From Lampris incognitus (lineage: Eukaryota; Chordata; Actinopteri; Lampriformes; Lampridae): 64,000 nt of DNA. Made by a program: the position numbers and the translations under genes. Below the pieces are notes generated by a model, which was not told where the DNA came from, did not search any database, and saw nothing but the letters and a program-made list of their open reading frames with translations. Positions 11,901 through 25,500 of this stretch are shown here, one piece after another; positions within the stretch are counted from its first letter, which is position 1, and each line of letters starts with the position of its first letter. The DNA lies in contig NC_079216.1 of assembly GCF_029633865.1 (NCBI RefSeq), positions 60,869,732 to 60,933,731 on the forward strand, given 5' to 3'.

Positions 11901-13589
11901 TGTCATTTACTCGAGCCCGCTGCAGCAGCGTGCAGTCCGTGACTAAGTAGAGGGCACGCTTAGCCGGTCATCACCCGGAGCGGCGCGTTAGGGCGGTTTC
12001 GGTTAGCGCTGCGGCGGGTAAGCGCTGTCCCCCGAGCCTCAGCCCATCCCGGAGAGGAGGACTGGAGGGTTGCCAGCTTCTTTTTCCCTTTTTTTTTTTT
12101 TTTGTTTTTTTGTAAAGGTTTGGGACGAGTTCCAGACAAACGAGTTAAAGTCCTAATGTGGACTTTCCAATGTTATGCAATTGTGCGAGCGCAGCGGCCC
12201 AATAAAGAAAAAAAAAAAAGGGCTTACGTAAAGCCCACGTTTCTGCTTATGATCCGGTTGCCGAGGGAAGGAGAGGCTTCCCACCTGGGCCGGGGCCGAG
12301 GACATGTGCTAGCCACCGCGAGCCCTCGGTGAAACCCCGCGGCCTGGGAGAGACACTGGTGTTTCCCTCAGACAAGACGGAACGTGCCGGGGGTCTTTGG
12401 TCTTTCGAGGGTCTTTGTGCACTGATCTGTATCTCGGCTCTGAACTGAGTGGGTGGGGGGGTGGGGGGTGGGTGGGGCTAGAAGGTGTCTGCTAACTCCG
12501 CCGCAGTGGAGGTGAGGCGCGCGTGACTCGCGTAATCTGGGGGGGGTTGGATTTCCACCGCCGCATCCTACCAGTCCCGCTGGGTAAGGATGCTGCAACC
12601 GAGGTCAGGTCTGATGTGGGATGCACCTCCGGCTTTTTGCAAAGCAACGCTGCACAACAACACGATAAATAAAGTCTGCCGTTTATCACGTGGCTGCTCC
12701 GACAGGGAGGAACAGGCTGCTGAGGAGAAAAACGTTTCGCATGCCCCCCGGTCAGTTGCTGCAAAGCGCAGACGCTTGCACAGGGCAGCAAACAAAGGCC
12801 GATGTCTCCGGCCACACCTAAAAACATGCACGCCACTCGCCCCGGTGCCCCGGTGTCACGTAAGAAATACGAGCCCAGCCGATTCTGCTTAACACCACGA
12901 AACCGACTTAATGCGTCCGATTCATTCTGCAGCTTTGAACCCCCCCAGCCTGCAGTTTTAAGTCTGATGGGATGTGCCCGTTCACCGGCTCCGGGTCTTC
13001 TCCACTGCACTGCCCCCCCCCCCCCCCGTCTGACAAGCCTTCGTTATCTTTACAGGCATGCACACCGTAGAGGAGCGGCTCCTCCCTGCAGTTGCGAGAT
13101 GACATGGAAGGTCACGCGGGCCTTCCTGAAGAAGGAAGAGAAAAAGAATGTTTTGCGCTCAGATGAATGACGTTTTTATAATAATAATAATAATAACGAT
13201 AACAGAAAAGACAAAAAAGTGAGGAGGACGAGAACCCCCCACCCCCGCGCTCTCTGTGGAACACTGATCCTCCCACGGATATGCATCATTTTGACAGCTG
13301 CAAATAAAACTGTAACCCTCTGTAGTTAGTAGCTATGCACGCTGTAAAAAAAAGCTGCTCTTTATTGGGGGGGGAAAAAAATCAACACACAAATCACAAG
13401 TTTATATTGTGAATGGAGGGTTTCGACGCGGCAGATATCGTTACCTCCAGGCTGGCACCGCTCTGCCGTCTAAGCGGTAAACACCGCGGCGAATAGTGTC
13501 CGAGCGATGTACGCTATAGAGCACTGTGTAGTCCAACGGGGGGGGGGGGATCACTTAGATTGATGCATTTTAATTTTGGAGAACGTTGC
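8980..13589. other. Intergenic; no gene seen
   Basis: Long G/C and T tracts, a (GA)-rich stretch (11340-11402) and the AT-rich TGCATAATTAGCTGTG (10320-10335) near an otherwise unique stretch. Open frames here follow the low-complexity tracts. Confidence 0.3.
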
Positions 13590-13740
13590 CCATATTTGGT
13601 TGCGAGACACCCTGTGTCGGCCTGGCGGCCTGTCCGGGGGCGTCTCCCCGCCTGCCGCCCAGTCACTGCTGGGATAGGCTCCGGCATCCCCGCCGCCCTG
13701 GGTAAGGATAAGCGGTTCGGACGCGCGGACGATGATCACT
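13590..13740 (+). repeat. 3' fragment of SINE family 2
   Basis: GGCCTGGCGGCCTGTCC, GGGATAGGCTCCGGCATCCC and AAGGATAAGCGGTTCGGA are recognisable; there is no GGAT tail. Confidence 0.65.
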
Positions 13741-14909
13741 GACTGACTGAAGATCCCAGTTCGCCCACCTTTTTCCTTTTTACCACCGCATCACCGCTGG
13801 TACCGCCATTCAAACCCTGAGCCCCCTTCTGGGTTTCCATGTCGATCCGTCCATGATTTGATGTGCTTTGACAGGAAACCTGTGCGTCACGCCGTGACAG
13901 CCCCCCCTCCCCCTCCCCAAAGTTGAAAAACAACACTGCAGGGGACGCTGCGACAGCGGGGCCGTGATATATAGTCCCCCCCCCCCCCCATGTGTTGCTG
14001 GGAGTCCGTATGTGGCGGTAAGAATTCATCGGTCCCCGGCACATCGCATCCAGATAGGAGCTCACACCAGGATGCCCACGTAGCGGCTCCGTGAACGTGA
14101 TGGCAGAGGGAGCGTGGGCGGGCGGCTCTACGTTGGGACGCGGACTTGGCAGACGTGCTGATGCGCCGACTCATCGTCTCTCAGCGGGGGGGGGAGGAGG
14201 GCCGAAGTTAAGAGATCAGCACCAAAGCAAGACTCGCCCGTGTTGTGTTTTCCACGGCCGCACCGCCACCGACCCGCCTACCGGCGACGCACTCATTCCG
14301 TATTGTGCGGTCAACATGGGCCAAACGACCCCCGCTCTTCGTACCGTAGCCGCCACGCTGTTCCCCTACACTCAGCACAACTTATCAGGACGATGTGGAG
14401 GCCACGTTACGCCGCCACACCGACTAATACTGTTCCCGGTGCACAGCCGAACGACAGGCTTACTGATGTCCAGCTGTAACAACACAAGAACGGTGATTGA
14501 ACAGTGCCGCTTGTTGTGGTAATGGTAAAAAAAAAAAGGGGGGGGAGGGGGGGAAAGGTCCACGTAAGGTGAAACAGCCCCGCTGGAAAGTCAAGTTTTA
14601 TGTTTGTGTGCGTTGGCTGGCCGAAGGTTCCAGCCCGAGTGAGGGAGGGAGGGAGGGAGGGGGTTATTCAGTGTGCTGTGAAGGTATTAGTTGTGGTGAG
14701 CTCACGGCTCTCTCATCATGCGTAGCCTCCTCATCCGTGCGTGGCGCGCAGGCTGGAGCGCTTACATAACCCGGTTAAAACATACCCACAGTCACATGTT
14801 GTGTTCAGCCCTGCAGATAGATATCCCACTGTCGCCTGAGCCGCCCTGGCAGCCGTTCAGACAGACGTCGGTGAAAGTTTAAACAAGCGCACATGCGCAA
14901 GCATGCATG

Positions 14910-14950
<41 letters not shown>

Positions 14951-17299
14951 CCCATTAAAGATTCGATCGTGGTTTTGCTGCCAGACGTTTTGAAACGCCT
15001 GCATGTGAACCGTCTGTGGAAAACGGTCAGGGAGTGTACTCCCCGAGTGAAGCTGCATGTGACTGACTGGAGCTGGACGGGGGAGAAGCCACAAAAAAGA
15101 GGGGGCGGGCGGCTGAACAACGACGGCGTTCCAGAGGACCGGCCCTTTAAAGTCACAGCGCAGGCTTCTCACAAGGCAGCCCGGTATCACTTCCTCCGTG
15201 GCTCCGCGACCAATAAGACTACACCCGAACGCTTATTGGCTCAGCATCACGCTGCACAACTGGCACCCTTTCCTCCCACCCCGCCCCCCTCCCCCGCCCC
15301 CACCCCCACACAGTGCAGCAGCGTGCCCCGCACTACGTGCAGTCACATTTCTTTTGTGTGGGTGGGGCTAACGCAAAGAAACTAGCGTTACCAGTAACAG
15401 GGTGACGTCATATCTGGGGGGTGGGGGGGGGTGTGTGGGCACACACTGGTGAGAAATGCCTGAACTCCGTGGAAGAGGTTTAGGGTCACAGCGTCCAAAC
15501 TCACCGGAGCCTCGCTCGCTTATGTAAGACACGCGCCCGTTCGGCTTTCGGAGGTTAATAAAGCGACGTTCCGCTTTATCTGCAACCGCGTCTACGAGAA
15601 ACATGTGCGGAGACCTTTGTGAAATATTACGGGATAATTAGCGGTCTTATTTGCGTCGACGCAAATCCCCCCCACCCACCACCACCACCACCACCCGCAG
15701 TGCAGTGTGGGAGAGGTCCGAGGGTTGCTGTAAACCGCGGTGCGCGGGGTTGCAAAGTATGACAAAATGTGCTCTGGCAGGAGCGTCAGCGCGGGGAAAA
15801 CCGCAAAGATGTTTAAACAAAAAGCCGATATCCTCGTCGTTCGTTTAAAAAAAATGAATCAAAAATAAACGAGGGCGGTATCACGCAGTTGAAGTGCAGT
15901 GACCTCCGGGCCCTGTGGAAAACTGTCGATTTTGCGAAAGAAAAAAACGAAATCGGCGTCACTCTTGTGAGGACGGAGGACTTTGGCGTCCCCGGAGGAG
16001 CGTGACGTCGTTTCCTCCGTCGCCGAGCGCGTAGTGACCGTCCTCGCTCCCCACGTGTCACGAAGGCCCGGACGCCGTTTTTCACAGCTCACAGTTGTGT
16101 TTATGTTTATGTTCCCCCCCCCGCGGCCGTCTCTCGCTTTTCCGTTATCACAGCTACGAAGATTCCAGTCGCTCCTCCCTCCCCCTTCCTCTTCCACCGA
16201 GCGAAGCGTGCGTTGTGAACTAGTGTTGGGCGGCTGCAATATGGACAAGGCTCCTGAACGGCTCCTTGTCGGTGGTCCCGATTCAGAGACACGCCGCAGA
16301 TGGGTAGCGCACACATGCGCGTGGACGTAAGCCCCTCGCTTGTTTGCACAGACAAGTGTGGGTCCAGCGACGCAAGCTACGTGGACCGGAGCCAGCTTTA
16401 ATAGAGCTGAGTCATTTACACAGCTCGCAGCAGGGAAAACAGCAACCGAGGCTGGACACACAAACCGTGCCCAACATGCGAACGTCCTCTCATAGCCAAA
16501 CAAATACGCACAAAGCCATACATACAATGCAGGCGGAGTCATGTTCACTGTCTGTAACCTATACCTGTGAAACAGGGGTCAGCTAAGGCTGCCGGTGGTG
16601 CACATTACACCCGGGCTGCCCGCACAGAGCCAGCCAGCATCGGCGACATCCTGACCGCCGTCTGTTTTGGTATCACATTAAACATGTCACACTTTACGAA
16701 GAGGAGAAACAAATTGTGCGAACTCATAATTAATTGTTCGGACATGCACACAAACATCACAAGGCAGCAGCCCTGCCAAATTCTCAGGTCTTTGGGGGGA
16801 GGGGGTGTGACGCTCATTATCCTGGTGCACACGCTGTACTTTTTGGGGAGGATGAGGAAGGGTTGGGACAAGTGCTTATTGTATAGCCCTGCGATATAAT
16901 GGGGTTTGGGCTTTCGACATGGCTTTCATCTGCCTTTGTGAATGAGGATGGAAGCCATCCAGTCCCCGTCAGGCACTGAATCAGCCAGCTGCTCTGACAA
17001 TGCATAAATCACAGCGTCCGTTCTTGTGTCTGACTCATCTCGGCCCTGACAGAGGAATGCACGGACGAGCGCTGGAAGTGCGTGCTTGTGTATTCATTTG
17101 CGATTTCAAAGAGGGTCGAAAATTGCCGCTGATCTTCATACGAATGCCAGCTCTGAAAGACGAGCAGAAGCATTGTATCAAGAGCACTGCAGCTCGAGTC
17201 TCGTGCGACTTGTTAATTATATTCACGGTGGATCTGCGCATGTGCTCTTCAGTGTTTAACACTCAAAATGGTGTGAAACAAATTTGGGGGGGGGAAAGC
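13741..17299. other. Intergenic; GC-rich, no gene assigned
   Basis: CpG-rich around 15,900-16,330, with an E-box CACGTG (16052-16057). AT-rich islands TAATTAATTGTTCGG (16729-16743) and TTGTTAATTATATTCACGG (17210-17228) lie in unique sequence that resembles conserved non-coding elements. No splice-linked ORF was found. Confidence 0.3.
14912..14947. repeat. (CA)n microsatellite
   Basis: About 18 CA units. Confidence 0.95.
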
Positions 17300-18095
17300 A
17301 ACATATTGAAGACGGCGGCACGAATTCACACTTGCGGCGGCCTCGCCCAGTACCGTCGACGCAGTGTCTTTGTCGGCGTCTGAATTTTTGTCTTCGTTCA
17401 TTGGCCGGGAGAGCTGGCGCAGGATCGGCTGCGAGAGCTTGGTCCGCTGCGCTGTGGGCCCGCGGACCGCGGCCTTGCCCGGGGCGGCACCCGAGGAGGT
17501 AATACCGAGGGCGGTCTGACAGGACGCAGAAGCGGGGCAGGCTAAGCTAACGGCTAGCCCAGGCAGACGGGCAGTTCGGATAACACCGAGGGTGGTCTGG
17601 CGGCGGCCTCACCTGGCGTTGACTGGGGTGTTTTTGATGCCGTCGTGTGGAGTGCGGGGAGGTGTGGCGAGGGTGTCTGGCTGGGAGGGCTGGCGCTGGA
17701 TCGGCTGGGAGGGCTTGGTCTGCTTCGTCCGGTTGCCACAGGGGCCATGGCCCCTGCCTGGAGCTGCGGCCGAGGAGGAAACACACAGGGCGGTCTGACA
17801 CGACACGTAATCAGGGCAGGCTAGGCTAACTGCTAGCTCATGCATACTGGTGGTTCTGACAGTCATCCTGGTTGGCGCTTGTTCCCTTGGACAGTGATTA
17901 TTTTTTTCGCGTTGTTGTTTAGTTTGGATATATGTGTTAGTTTGGCAATGTGTGTTCTTGTAGTTTTTGGATGCGTTTTTGTCTTTGTGTTGCACTGCTG
18001 CGGGCTGGGGGAAAACGGCATTTCGTTTCACTTCATGTGCTAAAGTACATGAGGTGAAATGACAAAGTGTTCCTGATACTGCACTGCCATTAAAG
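17300..18095 (+). repeat. Dispersed repeat with LINE-like 3' tail, copy 2 with two upstream monomers
   Basis: This is the same family as 1730-2299. The GC-rich unit containing GAGGGCGGTCTGACAGGACG occurs twice here (about 17372-17590 and 17670-17860), like the tandem 5' promoter monomers of some LINEs. The 3' end has a small inverted repeat (TTTCACTTCATGTGCTAAAG with its complement) and ATGACAAAGTGTTCCTGATA. Confidence 0.5.
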
Positions 18096-19758
18096 CTGTT
18101 CGAATGGACACCTACAAATCAAACAGATCAACGGTCAAAAGGCATGTAAGATATTAGATGTTTTTCAGAGAACGGGTTAAAAATATAGCTGCAATTTTTT
18201 TAAACTTTCTCCAGATATTTACCACACAGGGGCAACTAGTACGCAGAAATCCGTGTCAACTTTGATTGCATTTTGCGTTAATATCTGTGCTGTGTTTTGC
18301 TGCTATTCTGAGCACTGTGTGTTCCTGAAAGATCCCTTTGATGGAAGAAAATATAGATGTTGGTTTCCTGTCCTTTCATGTGATGTACTACACAGTGACA
18401 GGGATGCTTTCAGCACACACACACAAAAAAAAGGAAATGAGCGTTGGAAGTGCATTGTCGTCACCAAGTCTGGGGTCAAAGAGGATAAGGGGCCGGGAAC
18501 TGAGACGCCCCTCCGAGACTGCTTATTGGGCGCTAAAAGAATTACCATGGATGTTAAAGGATTGTAGCGCCGTGGTAATTCTACGTGAGCTGCTCCTTCG
18601 CACAGCAGGTGTGTCACCTCCACGAGCTTTTAGGTCTATGCTTTGGTCTGTACTGAGCCTTCTACACAGCAGGATGTGATTAAATACCAGCGGCGAGACG
18701 CAACCCCGTCATTCTCTGGGTCGTGGACACTAGGCCACTCTTGCCCTTCTCTTGGCTGTTCGTAAACTGCAACGGCAGAGCATAAACCAAAGCGGCTGCA
18801 TATGCGCCTCTGTGATGGCTTGACCACAGAATGCCCTTCGAATCTGCTTGACGATTTACCAGCCTGCAATTAAGTAAGGCCTCTATAAATTGGATGGAAC
18901 ATGCTCATTACAGCGAGCAAAAGGACCGCTCCGAAAAGCGCTTCTACATATAAAGGCAGACAGATTTTTGCACCCGGTTGTTAAACCGTCTGGGCGGTGT
19001 TGTTGGCTCTCCAGACATCCCACTGTGCTTTTTCACATACAACCTATCAATTCTAAAGACAGCTGCTCTGCGAAGAGAGGGGAGAACAGGGGGGGAGAGG
19101 ACCGAGGGTTAAAATGAGGCAAACCGGACGGGGAAATACGGCGTTTATGATCCTCTTTGGCTTGGCTAATGGTGTTTGTCAACTGGGGGGGGGGGGGGGG
19201 AGAAGAAGAGGCCCGATGTTTTCGAGCGGGTGTCTCCGAAACGCACGTGATCACGTTTGCTGTTAAGGGGTTTGTGACTCACTGGCTCCAGGGCTAAAAA
19301 TCCTTGTCTGGCTTCCTACCAGTGTATTTTCTTTACTAACCCTCTCAAGCAGCCAAACATGGGTCCTGTGAGTCATACCTTTGCCGTCACTTGCACTCCG
19401 TGTCCACATTGAGGAGACGCGTATGCAGCATGCACATGACTGTGTTGTATGACTAACGTGTTTTTATTGATCGGCTTCATGTGGCCACGGCTTACACTCG
19501 CTCAGGCGCGAAGCAGCTCGTGGAAACCTGGAAAGGCTCTCTCACACTCACTCCCTTAATCACCCCGAATACCCACGGTTGGCTAGAGTTGTCTATGTCT
19601 TTGTACGGGAGGGCTGTGTCTGTCCTCGCTTTAAGATGAACGTGTACTACCGGCCGCTGAGAACAGATGCTTCGGAATTCAACTGCGTCAGTCCGGGTGG
19701 GCAGTCTGAGGCGAACACATTGTAGCTCGTCATTTCATCAATTAGATGAGGCCACTTA

Positions 19759-19807
<49 letters not shown>

Positions 19808-20010
19808 CAAAACAAAACGATGGGCTCCGTCAGGCCCTGTCCAGACAAGCGAATTCGCTGACTGCGCCTGTACTAAGACAGGCCCGCTCTCTGACATGCC
19901 ACAAGCCAGGCATCATGCGGATGATACAATGAGGAAGAATGCCTCCACAATGACCAAAACCAGTCCTAAATTGACCGCTCTCCCAGCTGTTCAAATGAAA
20001 CCGAGCCGCG
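18096..20010. other. Intergenic upstream of ciart
   Basis: No coding signal. Holds a poly-G tract (19184-19200), the E-box pair at 19244-19257 and the (GA)n at 19760. Confidence 0.35.
19760..19805. repeat. (GA)n microsatellite
   Basis: About 23 AG units, 240 bases upstream of the ciart promoter block. Confidence 0.95.
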
Positions 20011-20545
20011 TGTCCACGTGTTTGCGTAATTTCCATCTCATTTGAATATGCGGGCGGCGCCGCGCCTATCGGCCGGGGCGCACACGCGGGGGCCGACTCC
20101 ATTCGTCCGACGGCGGCGCCGCGCCGGCCAATGGGAGAGCCCGTGGGCCTTGAGCCCGCCCACCCAGACACGTTGCCTTGGGAGAAGCAACACGGGGTCG
20201 CTCAATCGCAAGCGCCACTTCTCGCTCAGGCGCTCCGAGAGCCCGACGAGCGTCCCGGATTTTTTTTACCCAACAGCGAACAAAGGGAGCAAGCGGCGCG
20301 ATTCGACCCGTCCTGGTCAGGTAGGGCATGACGGATCTCCCCCCCCACTCCCCCACACTCCCCCTCCCCGGCCGCCCCGGGTAACACCGATAGGTCGGAC
20401 ACGCCATCTTGGCCGGGGGGGGGATGGAAAAAGGCGATTATTTGTCGCACTTTCTGACGCGATTTTCTAAAGCGACGATAGAGGAACGTCTGGGATGGCG
20501 ACCCGCGCGCGCGCCGGCTGATTGACGTGTTGGGCTTTTAAAAGG
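20011..20545 (+). promoter_or_regulatory. ciart: ciart CpG-island promoter with E-box, adjoining D-box-like site, CCAAT and TATA-like boxes
   Basis: The stretch 20040-20835 is visibly CpG-dense. A canonical E-box CACGTG lies at 20015-20020 and is directly followed by TTTGCGTAAT (20021-20030), close to the PAR-bZIP/E4BP4 D-box consensus. A CCAAT box is at 20128-20132 and a TATA-like TTTTAAAAG at about 20537-20545. Farther upstream, 19244-19257 has CACGTG, two bases, then CACGTT. E-boxes and D-boxes drive circadian genes, and ciart is a known CLOCK-BMAL1 target, so the combination fits. Site function is inference. Confidence 0.5.
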
Positions 20546-20569
20546 AGAGACGTGTCGGACGTCGGGACA

Positions 20570-20835
20570 CGGCTGCGCCGACTAGATAATAACCGCGCTG
20601 CCCGCTCCGCTCCGCTCGGCTGATAAGGAGGCGTCCGTTGCGCGTCTGCCTCGACCGCTCTTAAACGGACGTGGACGGACGTGCCGCGTCGGATCCGTCG
20701 CTCCGCTTCGGCCTTTCCGCGCGAATGGGGAAGGGGGTATCGGAGCGCCCCCCCCCCCGGTCCGCCCGTCTTCGTTTGAATGAAGGCTTTTAGGCTCGGA
20801 CGACCGTGCTCGTTTGCCCCCCACCACCTACACAG
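20570..20835 (+). other. ciart: Probable non-coding first exon of ciart (5' UTR)
   Basis: A strong donor (CAG|GTAAGC, GT at 20836) ends a CpG-rich stretch. The only acceptor just upstream of the ciart start codon is TTGTCAG ending at 22483, so intron 1 would run 20836-22483 and the coding exon would carry a 40-nt leader. The 5' end is inferred from a TATA-like TTTTAAAAG at about 20537-20545. No transcript data are available to fix it. Confidence 0.5.
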
Positions 20836-22523
20836 GTAAGCGAAGCCCCCACGTTTGGAACGAATAGGCGGTCACGTCAGGAGACGAAAGGGAATAGCGA
20901 ACTGGACGCTTTAGAAAGGATGCGATCGCCACCCCCACCACCACCCCTGTAATAGTGGATGTATAACACGAATCTATGATGGCCGGGTCAGACGCCCAGA
21001 GCCGTCATTTGGGCCGTCGCGGGTAGATTTGGAGGAGTGTTAACAGGTATCCTCGAATCCTTGGGAGGTATCGGCACACTGTTATTAGCTAGAAAGGAAA
21101 TCGATTGGCTGCGTTTTTCAAATGCCACAATTCCCCATTCAGTTTTATTTGCAGGGCCCAGTATCACACGTTTGCCTCAGTGGGCAAAAAGAGCAGTCAG
21201 AATAATGGGAGAGATGAACACGTTTGTATTCAGTTCCGAGTTGTGTGATTGGTCTTTTTTTTCCCATTGGAGCCGACTGATGTTGGTTAGGGTACCCTCC
21301 ACTCTTTCTTTAACTGCATAAAGGAATATACAGACTTGGGACATTGTTTGGGACTCTGATTTAAGCTAGGTAAGATCTGCTAAAGGCCCGCCACCCGTCC
21401 AGCAACAAGGTCAGCAGCTCAAACAAAGGACTGGGGAACAGTTAATTGCCCTTAGAGGTAGGCCACTGAGGACATGGCAGGCATTTACAGTTCAAATAAC
21501 AAGCCCTGATAATTTGCCGAAAAGGGTGTCATTCGTTATGCGATTGTTCAGAATACATAGGACCAGATAAAAGATCCTCCAAGCGGGTGGGTAAATGGAG
21601 GCAATGAAACATTTTATACTGCTCGGAGTTTGCCATTGTTTTTGTCATGGACCGTCGGTACTGTCTCATTAAATAAAATACGTTTTTTTTTTCCCCTCAT
21701 AAGTGTTACTGGTGTGGAGGTGAGGTCTCCGGTTACAGTTTGTGGTGGTCGTCAGGGTGCCAGACTCCTGGCCACTTTGAATAAACAGGCCGACAGTGTT
21801 TATGGACATGCGTGTTGGTGGCAGCTGTCGGGCCACCTAGGAGGGATGGGTTGGGTTTTGGAAAACATCTCGAGTTTTGTGACGCTTACTAGCAGCAGAA
21901 TCAATATATTTGTTCCAAGTAAAACCACATTTCTGAGCATGTTATTTTCAATCGAAAGTCCTAGATAATAACAGTTGATATTTCCCGCTTGACAAAGCGC
22001 TGTTGAACGTTTCACCCGGAGATACATAGGATTGCTGTCGGCGTGAGGCTGTTCAGTGTTTGCGTTTGATGACTGGCTGCCAGTCTGTTTACTGGCTGAG
22101 GTGTTGTGACTGGAAATTCAGGCAGGTCAGTGGTTATCCCAACAATTGGGTTTCACTGCCACCACCTGCTCAGTAAACCCTCCTTTGCTTTGCCGTTTGT
22201 CCCCCTTTGGAGATGGCACTGTACTATCAGGCTATCTTGAGTGCAAAATAGTAAGTCAGTAAGAGTACTTTACATGTTGGTCTTTCACCTAACACTCTTA
22301 TCCAGAGCAACATACAGCATCTCACTCAAGGACACTTGGTCAGGATACATGCTGCTGATTGACATACATTGGCCTTAGTGGACTCAAGTAACTTATTACT
22401 CTTTGGTTGGTCTCATTCAATCCCCAGGCAGTTTTGGTATCCTTTGTATTGTTGATCGTAACCACTGGATTCTCTCTTGTCAGGTCAGTGATGGTCAGAG
22501 CTGGTTAGAGCCTGCGGCTGAGG

Positions 22524-25500
22524 ATGTCTGCTACAGATTCGGACAACTCCATTGACTGGTTGGCGAGTGACAATGAGGTGGAGGAAAGCGAGCAGGAGCC
22601 TGACTGCCCCGGAAGACCCAGCCAGACACGCATCTCGCCTTGTCCGAGTTCCCCCTCGCAACTATGTGCATCTGAGAGTGTCTGCTACAGAAGTGACGAT
22701 GTGAAGGGCGATGATAGCAACTGGAGCAAGGTCAGCAAGGACTCTAACTACAGGTCTCCCTTTGGCTGCACAGAGACATACAACGGCGATGACAGTGGGC
22801 CGTGTCAGGCACAGCGAGGAGAAAAGTCCTGCAGTAAAAACAGTCATAAAGCACTGAAGAGACCTCACAGCTCCGTGGTGGAGGAGTGTAAGAGACGGCA
22901 GCTCATTCTGAACCAGTCGGAGAAAGATCGCATTTTCACCAATAAGGTGAGGACCTCTGTGACTCATGTTTGTCTACCACAGCGAGGTTGACAATGTCAG
23001 CAAAACTAGAGCATGCCCTATCGCACAGATCAGCTTCCCTTAGGTTCTAGAGAATGCTTTATGCGTAACATTTCCAGTTAGAGAAACCCCCCCCCCCACG
23101 TTTTGTAAGAGTGCAAAGTTGTCCTACTTTACATTGTTTTTAGAGAATCTTAACTTTAGGAGTGACCTTAAGCATGTTGGAACAACTTTTTTATGATTGT
23201 AAAAAGAAAAAGTTTGTCAAAGCCAGTTTGATGTTAGTAATTTGCAATAAGCAGATGTAGAAATTTTGACAGCTATATAATCTAAAGTAAATCAATTTTC
23301 TCTTTCTAGTGCATCGAATTACAATGCTATATTCATCCATTGTCATCAATCTTGAACGGACTTCGTTCGGGGAGATACAGACAACGTAAGTCTGCCATGG
23401 CATGTCTTTTCTCTTAACCTTCATAAACCTTTGAATGTCTTAATCTAGCTCCCTCTCACCCCGTCTGTCTCGCCCCTCATGTCTTTGCCTGCCTTAACGC
23501 CTCTTCCTGTCTCTCTTTCCCCTCTTCCCTCTTTCTTGTAGTCCAGAGAAAAACAATAGTCTGTACAGACAGAGGCAGCATGCCACTCTGAGTAATATGT
23601 GTCTCTGAGATTTTAAAGAGAGCTGTCTGAAAGGCGTATTGTCATGTGTGGGACTATCAAGTTTCTACAGGCATTTCCTGTGTGTGGTGTCGATATTTAA
23701 TAATGGAGCCCATCATGTGTGCTGATGGTGCAGAGCCTTGTATCAAAATGGCCCTTGTGCCTCTGATCAGTGAACTTACTGTGAAACATGCATTGCAAAA
23801 ATATGTAAAAAAAAAATAAATATTACTCTTAAGATTTTTGAAATATATGTTTGAGGTATATTTCATGGCAAAGAGAGGTAAGAACATACCAGGGCTCATC
23901 ACAGAATGTACACAGTGTAAGGTAGCTGCCATGACGAAGTTAGTTGATATGTGTGATACAGTCTCTCAACGTGCTCTCTCGAAGTGAGTAGCGCCGTGTT
24001 CAGGCAGGCTCTGAAAGTGCTTTATCTGGGATCCCTGTGAAAACCTCAAGGCCTTGTGCGACCCCACACTTCCTGCCCAAAGAGACCGGGAGTCTACTCC
24101 CTCACATGCACACATCACAACAGCCCATCTGCTCCACAGACCCGCTGTCAGGACAATATGTGCGGTTCACAGTAAAACTCCCCCTCTTCCTTTCACAGGA
24201 CTCAGCAGTTTCCAAGAGAGTGTGGCCATGGACAGAATACAGAGGATCATGGGTGTTCTGCAGAACCCCTGCATGGGGTAAGTGTCCTCATGTTACCTGC
24301 ATGTCATGGTGACTGCAGTCTGATGGATGTTGTTTGTTTGTGTGTGTATGTACAATGAGATACATCCCTGCGTGTCTGGTGCCATCTATGTTATTTGCAA
24401 GTACTTCCCTTTTAGGGAAATAGAAAGCTAATGCTCCCTGCCCTCTCTTTCAACTGTGATCCTTGTCACCCCCACAAAAAGCAACAACAAAACACTGAAT
24501 CAAAGGCATTTTACAAGTGGTAGAAATTGTGCTGGGGCTGGAAATGGACTAATGAGTAATAGAAATCTGTGGTACACAGCATGTAGTCCACCAAGAGGCA
24601 ACCAAGCCCACACACTCTGAATATATTGACTGTGTAATTCACTGAGTCCCACTAATTCGGGGCATGTATCAAGCTCAGCTCCGACAACAGTCCGTTTGAG
24701 TCTGATTTATTAGCTCTCTTTCAGCCAGCAGAATTACAGGCTATCATTTCACTCCTCCAAACGGAAGGTCTCGGTCCCATTTAAAATGATGCTTTTTGAT
24801 AATGCCTCGGATTTTTTACTCGAGTCACTAGATGGCAAACGGCTCTCGTTCTGTGACTCTTTGACTCTTACTTTCGTTATGTGTCACTATGGGTAGCAAT
24901 TTGCCTCCACCATTTAGCTGATTGTTAAAAAAAACAAAAAACCCACAACCAATGTTAGTGGAGGACCTGCAGTGTTGTGAGAGGGCATCCAGTTACTCAG
25001 GGAGTTTGCATCAAGGTACACCAATGTTGGATACAACTGCTGAGTTTGGCATAGTCTTATCTGACTCCTCACCAACCAGCTGCTCCTTTCATATGTCAGA
25101 CAAAGAGTGGGTGCGGCTGGCTCCTGCAAACAGCCAGGGCAGGGAAGGTGGACTAACCCCCTCCTTCCATCCCTCACAGTGCCTGGCCCATGCTGCCAGC
25201 TGGCAGCCCCTGCAGCAACACAATGGTAGATAGGATCAAAGTGACTTCTTTAGCAGTCACTGTTGCAGATAATCTATCACATGAATTTAACATGCTCCAA
25301 ATGGGGTTTAGCAGGAGGGTCATATGACATGGGCTTATCCCTGCCAGCCATCTGGTTTGGACGAGTGGGAGTTAATGGGCACTGTTCTCTGCCCACCTCT
25401 AATGAAAGCTGCGTCACCGCTGGTAGTTTATTTTTGCTATGACGCGGTTGGAGATCACCTCGACTTAGGTGTTTATTTTTAGAGATGTGGAAAGCTATTG

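Noticed and set aside
15859-16548. 229-codon open frame on the minus strand
   Set aside because: No domain, no splice context and no family resemblance; the region is GC-rich, which favours long chance frames.
19830-20470. Several 110-140 codon frames in the ciart CpG island
   Set aside because: Low stop frequency from high GC; no recognisable protein.
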